Origin: Dipetalonema caudispina
Lineage: Eukaryota > Nematoda > Chromadorea > Rhabditida > Onchocercidae
Reading direction: 5' to 3'
Assembly (NCBI GenBank): GCA_013365325.1
Contig: JABVXV010000114.1
Coordinates: forward strand, 1-64,000
Length of the DNA: 64,000 nt
Shown here: positions 1 to 16,509 of the stretch, in pieces
Position numbering within the stretch: the stretch's first letter is position 1
How the letters are laid out: each line of letters begins with the position of its first letter
Made by a program: the position numbers and the translations under genes
The notes under the pieces: generated by a model
Told to the model about the DNA's origin: nothing
The model's input: the letters and a program-made list of their open reading frames with translations, nothing else
The model's database searches: none

Positions 1-31
1 ATTTGAGAGTTATCATCGATAAAGGAAATAA

Positions 32-700
32 ATGAAGTATTTAAGGCCAGGAAAGTTAAATCAAGGGATTTACACGGTGTCATCAGGACTAGGCACTGTG
101 TTTAGATTGCAACAAAATAAATGGAGTCGCATAAACCGATTACCAATATCGAAGCTAAAATTCTGCTCTACTTCTTCTTCAGGTCCAGAAATCAGGAATA
201 GTCAGAAAGAAGAAGAAACTGCAGAGGTGAGTACTATTTCGAAGCGCAAATATACTACGAAAATAGTTCATGTTTGAAATGATCAAATTCTTATCCATCC
301 AAATTGCATCTTTATAAATGAGAAATCACCCATAAAACATTGTTAGCAAGATGGATGTGAAATGTTATCTGCGTTTGAAATGTCTCTTATTCTGTTTGTT
401 TAATGACTCCGAGATGATAACTATAAGAAATAATTGAAGTTAAGTAGATTATGGAACGTCAGAACTTCTGCTGAGTAAAGAATACTCTAATTACAAAAAC
501 AATTATAGAAGAAAGAAGGTTTGTTAATTAAATTGCTGCACAAAGAGCAAACAGACAAAGAGTTCATATCAGAAAGTCTGAAGAGAAGAAAAGATAGTTG
601 AGAATATTGAAAACTAAGCCGCACTGAGATGATGAATCGTCAATGATGAAATGAACGGTAAGTTCCAGATGCTACCGAATCTGAATCTGAGGAGTTGTGA
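32..700 (+). CDS. Hypothetical small Lys/Glu-rich protein, three-exon model
   Basis: Model: exons 32-226, 509-596 and 669-700, about 104 residues. The ATG at 32 follows an in-frame TAA at 29-31. The first exon ends at a very good donor (GAG then GTGAGT) in phase 0. The second enters in phase 0 after ATTATAG and leaves in phase 1 at GTTGAG. The third follows AGTTCCAG and ends with TGA. The N-terminal half is basic and hydroxyl-rich and could be a mitochondrial presequence; the rest is rich in Lys and Glu, with an acidic tail ATESESEEL. If the second intron is not used, the frame stops at 599-601. An upstream acceptor (GGCCAG at 45-50) could instead make the first exon an internal exon of a gene cut by the left edge. 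No family was recognised. Confidence 0.35.
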
Positions 701-2510
701 ATGTAATTGAAATGTATCACTGCGAACACAAACTAAGCCACAACGGAAAGACGAAACGTAGAGATTATAAAGACATTGGAGTTTTTAGGTGCTTTAGCAG
801 CATCAAGAATTTCAAACCGTTCCGGTTGGTGTAAACAGGAAGTCAATATTGCTTCTCTTTTTTGATACGTCATCAGATCGCTTTAATAGAAATAGCCAAT
901 CTCAAGATCTTTAACTTCTACTTTTTAACATAATAGTTAATAAACTTGTATTCTTATGCAATCCCATCCAGGTATTAATCGAATGGAGATTCTCGCCTTC
1001 AGTTACATTTTAAATCAATGTCGATAACTTGTTTGGATTCACCATTATTGCCAGTTAGCAGCAAAATATTCCCGTCAAATCAAATTCTTTTCTTGACTCT
1101 GAGATGAGAGCAAAATTATTACTTCCTCATTTTTGTTGATTACATTTTTGATAGCTTGAAACATTTATCTGTTATGTGATCATCGCATCAGAATGGCTTG
1201 TTTCCTCACATTGAAGAAAGCTATTGACGGAAATATCAAACAAAACTGCGTAACGCTTTGCTTCTGAATCAGTGATTCAGTAATCGGATTACTCTGCTGA
1301 AATACTGGTCTTTGCTTTGTTTAAAATAATTCGTGTACAAATTTGAGATTAAGTATGCAAAATTGCAATAAATCACTGTAAAATCTCTTATTAAAAAAAT
1401 ATAAGGGAATTTTCCAACAAATTCTTTCATAAGCGACAAAAGCAAGCAGTTCAGGTAATACACATTTTAAAAGTATATGTGAAAGCGCAAATAAGCTGAA
1501 AGCTAAAACGCAAGTTTGAAAGTTTGTCAGTTTTTTTTCGAAATCCGTTTTATTTATCTAATACGTCCATTTTGCCACTACACGTTTCTCAATCTAAAAT
1601 TTGTCAAATTCACGAGGAATATAACTTGCACCATCAATTATCCGTTTTTATTTCTAAAGCCAAAAAATTAAACCAAGAGATCAGCAAAGTAATTTCGACA
1701 TATTCATCAAATTCAGTATGATGAATTAACGTTGACAACCTAATAGCACGTAAATGCACCCAGAAAAGAAGATGATTATTTATTTCGATAAATATTATTA
1801 ACCTATTTATGTTGGATTCGAATACGAGTAGTACAGTATTTTTCGACGAAGTGGAAAATCTCAAATTTTGGGCTTATAAATTGATTTCAAAAAAAGGACT
1901 TGTGTTTTCTTGTTAAAGACATAGTTACTCCAAAAAAGAAACAGGCCTGTTTGTGAACTTTCAAAAGAACCTGATCGTGACTGAGTAGGACTCAGCAATC
2001 GTTGTGGCAGCAGAATACTTGATATCACTTATCAATTATAAATTTCATCAATTGTAATTTCTGAAATCTGAATCAAATCCTACAACAAAACATTTTGTTT
2101 ATAAAGTGTTATATGTCAGCTTTAATTTCGTGACTATGATATAATATGCAATTTTATCGATTTGAAGTCGTCAAGATTAATAGGAAAAGAGGCAGCAAAA
2201 AGAGCAATTAGTCAATTAAATTAACGTTCAATTAAAACTGGAGTTTTTTCACTTATTTTTGGAAAAAAGGCAGCAAAAGAATTAGTAAAAATTTTTGCTT
2301 CTGCTATAAACGGTAGCAATATCTAATTTTTTGCTCTGAATTTCGCTATATTATCAAATGCCTCTATCGACATCAATATTACGATAACAATTATCGAGTA
2401 GTTTATTTTTTTTCGTAGCATGATTAGACACAGTCATCTTCAGCCGTTTAGCTTCTTAATGAGCTACTAATTATGTCATCGACTGCTGTAGAAAACAAGC
2501 ATTGCATTAG
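701..2510. other. No supported gene; AT-rich spacer
   Basis: Short open frames occur on both strands around 710-885, and three different frames there look equally protein-like, so none can be chosen. An open frame at 1524-1721 (plus) has no convincing splice context. The stretch 2210-2245 holds a direct repeat of TTCAATTAAA-like sequence. Nothing else is supported. Confidence 0.5.
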
Positions 2511-3456
2511 AATTATTTTCTGTACCAACAAGTTTGGACTACAAGAAATGGTAAAGAAAAGAAACAGTTTCGTTCTTATGCTCTCTCACTTAATTTATTA
2601 AAATTTTCAGCAATTCAGAAGTTGCAGTCTTAGTAAGCCTTGGAACTTTCTGAGAGTGTTTTTCTTAAGTACACTTAATTTGATATTGGACAGTACAAGA
2701 GACATACAGACTTGGCTGCATGTTCAGTCAAGTATGAGTGATGCTATTGCGCTAATAAGTAGAAGAGAAAGATTATTCAACGCAGGGGACGTGCAGTTCG
2801 ATTCACGTAAGTCAGATGTAATAGTGACGGTAATATTGCATATTTTTACTTTACGTTTACATAATATTACATTTTCATCTTTTCTTTCCTATATTTTTAC
2901 AATTATTGGTCATTGATTTTTCGGTGAGCAAACTTTACCTGAATTTGTAATTTTTGGTCAATAAGGATGGATTGTCTGTAATTTTGACTTAAGTGGAGTT
3001 TGTTTCTTGGATTCCATTTAAAATTAATCTAATCTAAGCGATCTTATTCATTAGAATTCTAAATTAAGGATAAAAGATGCCATGAATTTTACCAACAATG
3101 TAATAAGTAAGGAGAAAAACTGGGATGATAAGAAAGTACCACAATGGTTTCCTTTCTGACAACAATTGGAATAATTAAGTAATCTGAAAGAAAGAGGTTA
3201 ATATCTATTTCATTCCCGAGATGCAAATTATTAAGAATGTTTTCAGATTCTAATTTACTTTCGAGATTTGGCTAAATGCAATTATCTCAGGCACCTTTCA
3301 CCTTGGCATCATTTATAGCAAGCTATACAGTTCCAATTCATTTCATTTAACTGGAGAAAAGTTTTGGAACTGATTAACGATTATATTCCAGTACAAAATA
3401 TTCAGGCCAGGTTCCTTGACGGAAGAGTAGCAAAAGAAGTAAATATTAATGATTGA
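2511..3456 (+). CDS. Hypothetical protein, five-exon model, 5' end not found
   Basis: Exons 2511-2550, 2611-2632, 2670-2829, 3055-3135 and 3331-3456 keep one reading frame through four junctions (phases 1, 2, 0, 0) and end at TGA 3454-3456, giving about 142 residues. The second exon is a 22-nt micro-exon between a TTTTCAG acceptor and an A/GTAAGC donor; the third follows TTTTTCTTAAG. The peptide is helical in character, with stretches such as TRDIQTWLHVQSSMSDAI and NWRKVLELINDYIP, and has no signal peptide or membrane segment. A stronger donor (CAC then GTAAGT) at 2806/2807 would shift the phase, so the third exon boundary is uncertain. The start codon was not identified. No family was recognised; the phase chain is the main support. 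Confidence 0.35.
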
Positions 3457-3917
3457 CGTCAACTGTATTTGCCCAAATTTGTTTATGATAAATATTCATC
3501 TAACTAGAAACGTTGTATATGATTCATTGACTTATCTCAGTAATTCAACTAATTGAAGTAATGAAATGCTAGCCTTTATGTTTATATTTTTTGGATATGC
3601 GTATGTTCAGCCTTTTTTTGAAGTTTTCAATAAACTTAAAATATACGTTTTGTACTATTACTGACTTGATATCGGTGAATTGGTTGATACTTTTTATTTT
3701 GCTTATTTTTCTGGCCAAAACGTACTTGATAATAATGGTATTGATAGTGGAACAAAGGTAATGGTAAGGGTAACAAAAAATAAAATTATCGGAAATTGCT
3801 TCTAATGACCAAATATAACTTTCTATTTTGCACTTTCAGAAGCAATCGCTGAACTGCGAAACTGTTTACAATTCACGATGATTTATTCGTAATCTTTCAT
3901 ACATCAAATTTAATTAA

Positions 3918-4178
3918 TTACGCGGCATTTTGCATCCACCCTTCCTGAGAGGAAATCCTTTGCAATTTCTGAACAGCGTCAAAACTATTTATTGATGAAG
4001 CACTAAAACAGAACAATTTGGAATAAATCTCAAATCCCTGGAATAGATGACGAAACATAAACACCGCGGTGGATTCTCTATGACGCATCTGCGCAACATG
4101 TTCCTTTTGATTAGATGCTGAAATTTCGAACCTTCGGCATGTTCGATGACCTTTTACATGAGTGATATAGGCTACCAT
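3918..4178 (-). CDS. Hypothetical protein or terminal exon(s)
   Basis: A minus-strand frame is open from above 4250 down to a TAA at 3918-3920; the first in-frame ATG lies at 4178-4176, giving 86 residues. The content looks coding, with charged segments and an ordinary C-terminus (WMQNAA). A strong acceptor (TTCTGTTTTAG) inside the frame, just before about 4010, suggests that the last 27 or so codons could form a separate terminal exon entered in phase 2. If so, the part before it would belong to an upstream exon or an intron. Local base composition is less AT-rich than the flanks. No domain was recognised. A frame of this length can arise by chance in such DNA. Confidence 0.3.
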   Translation of the reverse strand: MVAYITHVKGHRTCRRFEISASNQKEHVAQMRHRESTAVFMFRHLFQGFEIYSKLFCFSASSINSFDAVQKLQRISSQEGWMQNAA

Positions 4179-4480
4179 ATCGATTAGTGAAGATATATTC
4201 CAATTAAAATTTATATAATTCTGTACGTTTACTTGCCAATGTTTGTACACTTACCTAAGTTGATGCACATTGCACAGTTCTATTCATTGTGTGTGGTGAA
4301 AGAAGAAATCAGTGCAGAAATGCGACATTATGCACAGAAACATACTTTCCTTCCATAATTTCATCATTCGCAGGAGGGATTAAATTACCCAAAGTGTGAA
4401 CGGCTGTCAAACTAAAAATGAAGCACATCTATATATAAATAGATATGCATAAAATTATTATATATAATAGAGAGATAAAT

Positions 4481-4728
4481 ATGAATGATAGCTTTGTTCC
4501 CTCGGTGACAGATTTTCTTACCAACGTGGATTGGAAAGACATGCAAACGTATATACCGAAATGCATGCACTGGAAGCAAATTTATCAATGGGTGTAATTA
4601 TTTCGATTAAACCGTATAATAAAAAGTTCCAGACAGAGAAGAGATTACGGTATAATCCGAAAATTGGCTTCGCTACCCTTTTTCAATCTTTAAGTTTTAC
4701 GGTTGATGTCACTCGTAAAATGCTGTAA
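4481..4728 (+). CDS. Hypothetical two-exon small protein
   Basis: ATG 4481 opens a 37-codon exon (4481-4591) ending TGG then GTGTAA. A 41-nt intron (4592-4632) ends TTCCAG, and a second exon (4633-4728) continues in phase 0 for 31 residues to TAA. The protein would have about 68 residues, with W- and K-rich text (DWKDMQTYIPKCMHWKQ) and no signal peptide. The intron is near the lower size limit for nematodes. Nothing identifies a function, and a coincidental pair of frames is a real alternative. Confidence 0.22.
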
Positions 4729-8777
<4,049 letters not shown>

Positions 8778-9581
8778 GTGTGTCTGGGTTCAAAAATGCG
8801 CTTAATCATTGGTAATTTGGTAATTTGAGCTGCAGTGATACCTATTGCCCGGAGACGATTATGGGCAAAGGGTTGGGAAAGTATTTTATTATGGTAGGCT
8901 ATGTTGCCGGAACTCCGGCAAAGGAAGCATGCAATATGATACAATTAATTAGCTAATAAACTATTCGGTCTGCTCTTTTAGTTAGCTCTGTCACGTCAAT
9001 TATCATCAATATTAATGATAGGAAGAATAAGAGTAAGTTGGGATTAAAATCAAAATTTCGAGCTTCATTAAGTGAAATAATTATTAATGTCACAAAGTTA
9101 CCCGCCACTTTTAGCTTATTTGAAATTAGCTTAGTTTACCAAATTTGAATTTGGGTTGAAATTAGAAATATTGGGCAGTTAGCCTCGGTTCAAAATCATG
9201 ATTAATTTGGGACAAGTATTGTTATTGAATGGTTAGCTGTTTTCAGATTTTGTTTCCAATTTCCAATAAGTTGTTTAGGAAGTCTGTAATCAAAAAGAGA
9301 CATTTGTTTGTTTCTTTTGACTTGTTCTTTTTTGATTGGTACTAGTTAAGAATTAACATTTTAAACTCGAATGACTTCCCACTAATTTAATGTCAACTTT
9401 GATCGTATTTAATTGATTTATCCTAAGTATACCGTTTAGACAGATACGAAATATCGGCATAGCATCTGCAATTGCTGTCACTTACCATTGCTTTTAATAA
9501 ATCTCCGGTTGGCTTGAGTTGCTTGATAGTTTTCACTTTTTTGTTAAGAATCATTATGAGGTGGATTTAATTATACGATGA
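8778..9581. other. No supported gene
   Basis: AT-rich sequence with short frames only. Nothing is supported. Confidence 0.5.
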
Positions 9582-9830
9582 ATGAAACAATCATTGGTTC
9601 TTTGTAAATCCAATAATTTCGCAAATTTCAAATTAGCTCGCCTCTTCGAAATCACAGCGATTGTGATATGTGTGCGATCACATGCAATTTCCGGCAGAGA
9701 TAAGAATGAAAAGAAGGAACCATCTCCTGTTCCAACAAGGTGTGCAACAGATTACATATCAGCTTGCCATGATTTGTTAGCCATCTGTCCGTTACCGATC
9801 AAAAGACCCTCTGCGAGCTCTAATTTGACA
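9582..9830 (+). CDS. Possible first exon of a small secreted Cys-containing protein
   Basis: The frame from ATG 9582 reads 83 codons to a good donor (ACA then GTATGT at 9831). Without splicing it stops four codons later, at TAA 9843-9845. Residues about 19-35 form a hydrophobic stretch (LFEITAIVICVRSHA) that could be a signal peptide with a long n-region. The following part is hydrophilic, with Cys spaced in RCATDY, ACHDLLAIC and proline-rich PLPIKRPS. An internal acceptor (AAATCACAG) allows a later start from another exon. No downstream exon in phase 0 was found in the next 800 bases. The higher G+C of 9690-9830 supports coding. No family was recognised. Confidence 0.3.
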
Positions 9831-9926
9831 GTATGTCACTATTAAGGTACGCATCTTTCACTTCTAATCATCAACTACAACGTATTAATTGTTGACATAT
9901 GCAAGGTGCATACTGTAAAGAAGAGT

Positions 9927-9997
9927 AGAGAGAGAGAGAGAGAGAGAGAGAAAGGAGAGGATGATGACGACGATGAGATGACGACGTTGATGACGAT
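9927..9997. repeat. (GA)n followed by GAT/GAC-rich degenerate repeat
   Basis: A pure GA dinucleotide run at about 9927-9951 passes into AAAGGAGAGG and then repeated GATGAC/GACGAT triplets to about 9997. Confidence 0.9.
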
Positions 9998-12552
9998 AAA
10001 CAGGCTGTGGAATAATATGCTTTACATGTCGGATAGCAGTTGGCGAGTAATTTGATACCATGAAATTATTAGCAGCATCTCAGTTAATGTTAAATGATTA
10101 TAATCTTGCAAATGATCAAATTTTATTTCGTCCGATCATCGTCTCTTATCATCCCGAGTTTACCTCAGCCAAGCACATTGTACTATTAAACTACAATTGC
10201 TCCTTTTATTTATGAGACATCTTGTTGCATGGGTTTTTGTACTCGATAACATTAATGATTAACGGATAGTAGTAGATTTGATAAACTGAATACAGTAGCT
10301 TAGATTAGACTTTTTTATTCTTTCACATTTCACATATCCAATTAAATGTCATACTCATATGCTAATTTCGTTTCAATGAGGTAGAGACAGTTTAGGCTCA
10401 ATGTAAAGTGTCGTGGTAGGGGTCAATAAAAAAGAATGGACGAAAGGGAAAAGTGAAAGTGGAATTCGAGTGGGAAGGAATGCAAAATGCTCAATTTCTT
10501 CCTCTCGACGAAAACGTTTGTTCGACGTAAACGTACGTGGATCTTTTACTAAGTTAAATGAACAATTCGTCCTGTAATTTGATTGCAATGTGGAAAGGTG
10601 TGCAGTCAGTGTCATATCTTTATATTGCAAATAGTACTATCCCTTCTTGTAACTGTAAGTGGAAAAATATGCAAGGATGATTACCTTAAATTTTGTTACG
10701 TTGAGAGTAGCATATCTAAAGAGGATATTATATGGCAACAGAGACATTATAGTTGTTGTAAACAAATCACTTCTATTAAGCAGAAGAATAGTCTTGAAGT
10801 GTTGTACATGTACATATGTCAAGTGCTCACAATTAACAGCAATTAACAACAGCGATTAGCAGTTCGATATGTCCACATCGGTCGTATAACACCACATACA
10901 CACACACATATACACACGACCTGTGCCCTCTTCCGTTAGCATTTTCGTCGAATTGTCGCTTTCTTCGATTTAATTGAAAAATCAAACTTAGAAGAGCCCG
11001 AAAGGAAGCGGTGAACGGCTTTTTGTTACCTGAATTTCACTTATTTTTCTACTTCTTCCTAGTTTTGATTCCTTTCGAAAAGCAGAATAATTTACTCCTT
11101 CGTACTATCCCCTCTTGATTGCTGCGGGAAATTCAAATTAATGCTACGAAGATAATCAGAATTATTGCTTGATTGATAACTCCGGTTAGAAAGAGGAACA
11201 GAAGAGAAATAGGTAGTAGATGATATATAATTTGATTCAATTTTCCATTTCTTCCAAAAAATTCCCTTTGTAGCGATCGAATTCTCTTACTGTTCCAAGT
11301 TGCAGACTCTCACTTCCTCTTCTGGTCAAACAAAATGTTATTTTAACTGATTACTTGGTGATATCTTTTAAATTGGTTTGCTCTCACCGTTATTTCTGTT
11401 GTTAAAATTATTTATTATTGGAAATCCTAATTTCCTTGCACAAAAATTTGTACCAAAAAAGTTTCCTTGCTCCACTTAAAGTCTGAAAAATTCTAATTGT
11501 GATTGAAAATGATTGGAAGCGAATGAAAATCATAAAATGATATTCATTGTTAGGATTTGTTTTTGGCTTAATTTGAAAAAAATTCTGAAATAATTGTTCC
11601 CCTTTTCTGATAATGCCATAACGGCAAGTTTTAGCTTACTTCGATTGGAGAGATTTTAATGAGAAAAGAAAAAGAATAATTTAGAGAGCAGCTCATCAAT
11701 GTTTGAAATTTTTTGAAGTATGAAGTGTGTAACTCCAAAAAGATTCAAAGATCCGCGTGATATTCTGTTCCTTTTCAACTATATCCGATGACAGGAGCTT
11801 TTAACGTCTTGTGGCATAATTGCATTGCTCTCCTAGATATCCGGGAGAATGAAATTTATTGATATGAAGATTTTGAGCGGATTTTCTCTCCAAAAACGTG
11901 AGCAATACTCGGAGAATACAATGTGTATCGGTCGATCATGTGATAGGGATGATTTTCATGGCAGATCGGAATTCAAACATTTCTCTCATAAATGCTGTAT
12001 TAATTTTGTGCGGTTCAGACTAATAATTTTAAATTATAATTTAAAGAATTTGCTCATGCTAAGGCATATCAAACTTCTCACTGTTCCTATCTTCGATACA
12101 TACAATGATGTTCCGTGGAATAGCGAGTTACGTATTGCTTTTCAATTTTATTGTATCAGTAAAGGAATTCAACAAAGGAAAAAGAGAAATTTCTAGTTCA
12201 AAAATTTAGAAATTTTTCTGCTTGGATTGTATATGCATGTCTAATATTTGCAAATAGACTGAGCTGAGCAATTGAAAATGATTAATTAGTGGTTTATGAA
12301 ATTGATGACGGTTGGGGTGATACTGCTTGAGCGGTATTTGGTTTTCGGTTCATGCGGATGCGGTGATGGTGTATAATATTAAATCATTGTCCCCATTTAC
12401 GGCTTTCCGTTCTTCTATCTCTCCACCCATCCTTAAAGGGATACAATCATATAATCCATCTATCCATCCATTCATTCTGATGGCGTACTATGTGCTTTCA
12501 TGCATCCATACTAATTGCCATTATTTCTTTCCCAAGCAATTTAAGATTTCAC

Positions 12553-12572
12553 AAAAAAAAAAAAAAAAAAAA
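12553..12572. repeat. A20 homopolymer
   Basis: About 20 consecutive A at 12553-12572, followed by a further A-rich tract. No retroposon-like body or target duplication was noticed next to it. Confidence 0.9.
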
Positions 12573-14097
12573 TTGAAAAAAGAACGGGAAGTGCCCTATA
12601 TGTATCAATCAGTCAACAACTTATTTCTCCCTTCCCTTTTCAATATATTCAACATCGATTTCATTTTTGAGAATTTTACTTTAGCAATAAAACTCTGATA
12701 AATATGACTGGTAAGGAAGTGGAATAGTTGGATGTGAAATTTGATGGATAAAAGATGAACTGTTTTGGATAAATTGTGATGGATCAGTTCGTACAACTTT
12801 TTTTCAAGATTTTTTTTACCACTTTTACTTAATCAGCGCGAAAAATGGCTTCAATCAACACTAATTGGAAATTTTTGATGGAGGAATTACGGATTTATTC
12901 GACTTTAACCGATAAAACAAACAATTCACTTACAATTTCTTGCCTAAAAATTAGAGTAAAGGAATGCGAGGTGAGCAACTCGTCTCTGTTGTATGAAAGT
13001 TATTCGGTAAAGAAGTAGGAACAGCATTATAAGATGATTTCTTGCTTATCATTGCTGCTAGCTTCATCTTCATAGGTGAATTGTTTCCGATGCCATTAAG
13101 ATACCAAATATCCGTTACGGAATAGATCTTATATTCCGTATTTTTCCATGTGATTTCTTTTTAACTTACAGTTCGATTTTTGAAATTTGTGAATGAATGT
13201 GGTAGGAAAGACTTTTATTTACTGAAATGTACAACAACAAATTAAATTATTCCTTTTCGTTTTATTCATTTGATTTGGTGGGTAAATGAGAAAAGAGAGT
13301 GAAAGTGAAATGGAATTCATTTTCATTTCATTCCTTTGCTTGTTGAACATTTCTTCGGACAATAAATAGCATCATCTGCAAATGAGAGAAGCCATTGATC
13401 ATTCTTCTTTCGTCCTTCTTCGACCATTAACCCAGCCATTCTTGCTTGTCCTATAAAACGAACTTAAGTCTTTGCCTTCTCCCACTCTTCATCTACTCGC
13501 CTGATCGTGTTATATCCAATTACTAATTATATTCTATTACCCTATTTTTTTTTTTCTTTTTTTCAATGTCAACTCGATAGATTCGAAATTGAAGTGATTT
13601 ACTTTTTTTATAAAATCAGAATGAAGTAAGGAAGTGAAAGGATCAAATTCAACAAAAGTAAGAAGAATTTGCCATTCATATATTCAGATTTCAAGAATTC
13701 ATATATTCCTTCTTTCTTCCCTCTCCAATCTACAATTTATCAATTATATAGGTATACTGAGATGAAATGAGGTATATCCAAGTTTAATGTCTCTAATTGT
13801 AAGTATAATTATTATCAAGCTAATTTGGTCTATTTGTCTGGTTGAAATACTATTTATAAATCATATCTGTCCTGTTTAAAGAAAGAGAAATGGATGATGA
13901 AATGAGATAGAATGACTTAAACTATAATCGAATAAAGTGGAAGAAAGTGAAATGAAATAGAATGCAGTATGAGAGAAGCAAAAGAAATAATATTAAATTA
14001 ATTAAAAATTAAAATTAAATAATAAACGATTCGATTAGAATGAGTCATAAAGACAGAAGGAGGCGGAAGAAATGGATTCAAATATAGGCGAGGAGAA

Positions 14098-14127
14098 AAA
14101 GAGAGAGGGAGAGAGAGAGAGAGAGAG
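14098..14127. repeat. (GA)n microsatellite
   Basis: AGAGAGAGGGAGAGAGAG-type run with one GGG interruption. Confidence 0.9.
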
Positions 14128-14417
14128 GTGAGAAGGTTAATTTTCATTTATTAGTGCTCATTAGCATGAAAAGTAAATGGTACTAAGTGGACTTAATGGA
14201 AAGCTGTTAACATATTTGATATAAAAGAAATTTCTTCCTGAAAGAGGAAGAGAGGAAGGATTTTTTTGGTTGAAATGAGGTGAAATGAGTGGACAAAGGG
14301 CAATGGGAGGAAATGAGATCTCAGCCTGCTTTTAATGAATAATCATTTAATCGGTGCATAATTGAGTCGATTACGGACAGCAAAAAGCACTTAGCTTATT
14401 AGCTGACATAGGCGACA

Positions 14418-14424
14418 TACATAT

Positions 14425-14458
<34 letters not shown>
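14418..14458. repeat. (CA)n microsatellite with CATA flank
   Basis: ACATATACATACACATA grades into a pure CA run of about 14 units at 14430-14458. Confidence 0.95.
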
Positions 14459-14482
14459 CGACACAGATGGTGGTGAATGGAC

Positions 14483-14506
14483 GATCGACCGATCGACCGA
14501 TCGACC
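14483..14506. repeat. GATCGACC octamer repeated three times
   Basis: Three perfect head-to-tail copies of GATCGACC, preceded by AC and followed by the related AACC AGCC. They lie 25 bases after the CA microsatellite. The G+C and CpG content is unusual for this region. Confidence 0.95.
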
Positions 14507-16489
14507 AACCAGCCGGCACTATCAGTTTCCTTTCATTCATTAGCCATTTTCCCAAATCATTTATTCGTTTATTCAATAACGAATCATTTATAAGCTTTTA
14601 AAACGAGCCATTGAGAGTATTCCTATACGTTATGCTTCATGATTTTTCCTCATTGTATGGTTTGTAGGATGACGTAAACTGGCGTGTAATCTAATTACCG
14701 ATTATATTGCCTTTATCTGCTACTTCACTTCTTTCTGCAACAAACCCATTTCACATTCAATAAAATGTTGTCATATTGTTTCATCTATTTACTTTACCTG
14801 AATATAAATACTATCTAACCTTTCATTTTCTTCGATATTTTTATAATCATTTGGCCAATTACGATCACCCTAATATAGATGGCAGAGAAAAGTCTTACTA
14901 TTATTCAGCTTGTTTTTGTAGTAAAAGTTAATGCATGCTATCAAATATAATATACAAATTAATGTCCTATTGTTTCAGTTCCATATTCATAAATAAATTT
15001 CTTTGTATGATAGTGTTGGTTATGATTATGATAATGATAAAAATATCATTCCTTATTATTCATTTGAATATTCTATACATTACCTATTAATTTACACTCT
15101 TTGTGAGGGTCATAACGTTTAATCATTGAATGATAGATAAATTGCAAAAATAGTAGGCAAAAGACTTCCTTAAAACAATAAAAATGGCCTTAACCGAAGT
15201 AAAAATATTGTCTACGTTAGAGAGGTTATGTTGACATATGGTAATACAACACAAAAAAGAAATTAATTAAATTAGCAAGTTTTATTTGAATGCTCTGTCA
15301 TTCTTAGTTCGATTCATTGTTTTGTTTTTTCATCAAATGTTTTCTACAAATTCTAACAATTTGTCTTCTTGTGGTATTTGATTTTTTCCAAAGTTTATAA
15401 TTTCATTCAAGAAATTTTATTGAAAAATGTCGGAATCGATAGGGATGGAAAGTGCAAGAAAAGTTCGTCATTTGTTACTAAAACAGAGTGTATTCATTTA
15501 CTTCATTATGAAATTAATGAGGTTTATATAGGAAGCAGTTGAAGTTTAACGGTTGACAGTTTATCGAATTTCGAATATTACTATTCGTCTGTTATGATTA
15601 TAATTTAAGCAATAACGCCATTTTCCGTTCCTGACTCGGGAAAGTACTGTTAAGACGGGGACTTAAAAGCCATGTGGAATTATGCCTATTTCGCTTTTTA
15701 TTACAATCATAATGAATCTCTTTCATAGGGTTTAGTTCCAGTTTTAAAGACATAAATAATTCACTTTTGGATGCTTTTACATTGACAAAATAATCATATC
15801 AAAAATTAGATTCTGAGAAAAATATTATCATATGAAAGTAATATTTTTTCTTTTTATTAAATTTCCTTTGCTTTCAAGATAACTTTTAATGTATTCATGG
15901 AAATAAGCTTAGCTAAATTAAATCGTATTGAATCATTCGCTAAGTATGCCGTTGTCTATTACTCCGTATGCAGTTTTCTGTTACTTGATCGTTGAAATTA
16001 GCATTGTTTTTCATATACTCTCATTTGCCTAAAAGAACTTCAGCACAATGATAAAGCTAACATAAGTCGAAGTTAGCAATCATCTAACAGATCATGATCA
16101 AAAGCATTAAGTTTTGATAAGGCTGTGATACATTCATGATAATGTTGACCGTTATATTGTAATTGCAACATGACCTCTGTTACGACCTTTCATTTGTTAT
16201 CCTTTGAAAACCTTGAAAATACTACGAAAATTTTAAAGCTTGATCAATGTTTCACCGAGCCTTCTTAATGACATCTCTTTCGCTAAGTCGTCTGTAATAA
16301 TATCATCAAATTGATATCATTATAAAATTTTTGATGACTAAGGGAATGTAATTATGAACACTTTTTGCTTTAAATTCTAATTATTCTTTTCTTTCCCATA
16401 AGCATATAATTTTTAATATCCATTTGTCTAATACTGCATGCCGTATGTTTGGATTAGCTATTGAAATATTCAGTGATTCAAGCAGAGAT

Positions 16490-16509
16490 ATTTTTTGTCG
16501 ACAAAAAAT
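16490..16509. repeat. Perfect 20-bp palindrome
   Basis: ATTTTTTGTCGACAAAAAAT reads identically on both strands. Its centre is GTCGAC, flanked by A6/T6 arms. Flanking bases break the symmetry. Confidence 0.97.

Noticed and set aside
2922..2945. GTGAGCAAACTTTACC, similar to the start of miR-87
   Set aside because: Only the first nine bases agree and no precursor hairpin was seen.
4376..4402. Sequence resembling the nematode SL1 spliced leader (ATTAAATTACCCAAAGTG)
   Set aside because: Needs two one-base gaps plus mismatches, and no SL RNA donor or Sm-like context follows.
10375..10400. TGAGGTAGAGAC, similar to the let-7 seed
   Set aside because: Similarity stops after the seed and no hairpin partner was seen.
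11849..12196. 115-codon plus-strand frame with ATG
   Set aside because: About the longest frame expected by chance in 64 kb at this composition; no splice or leader context.
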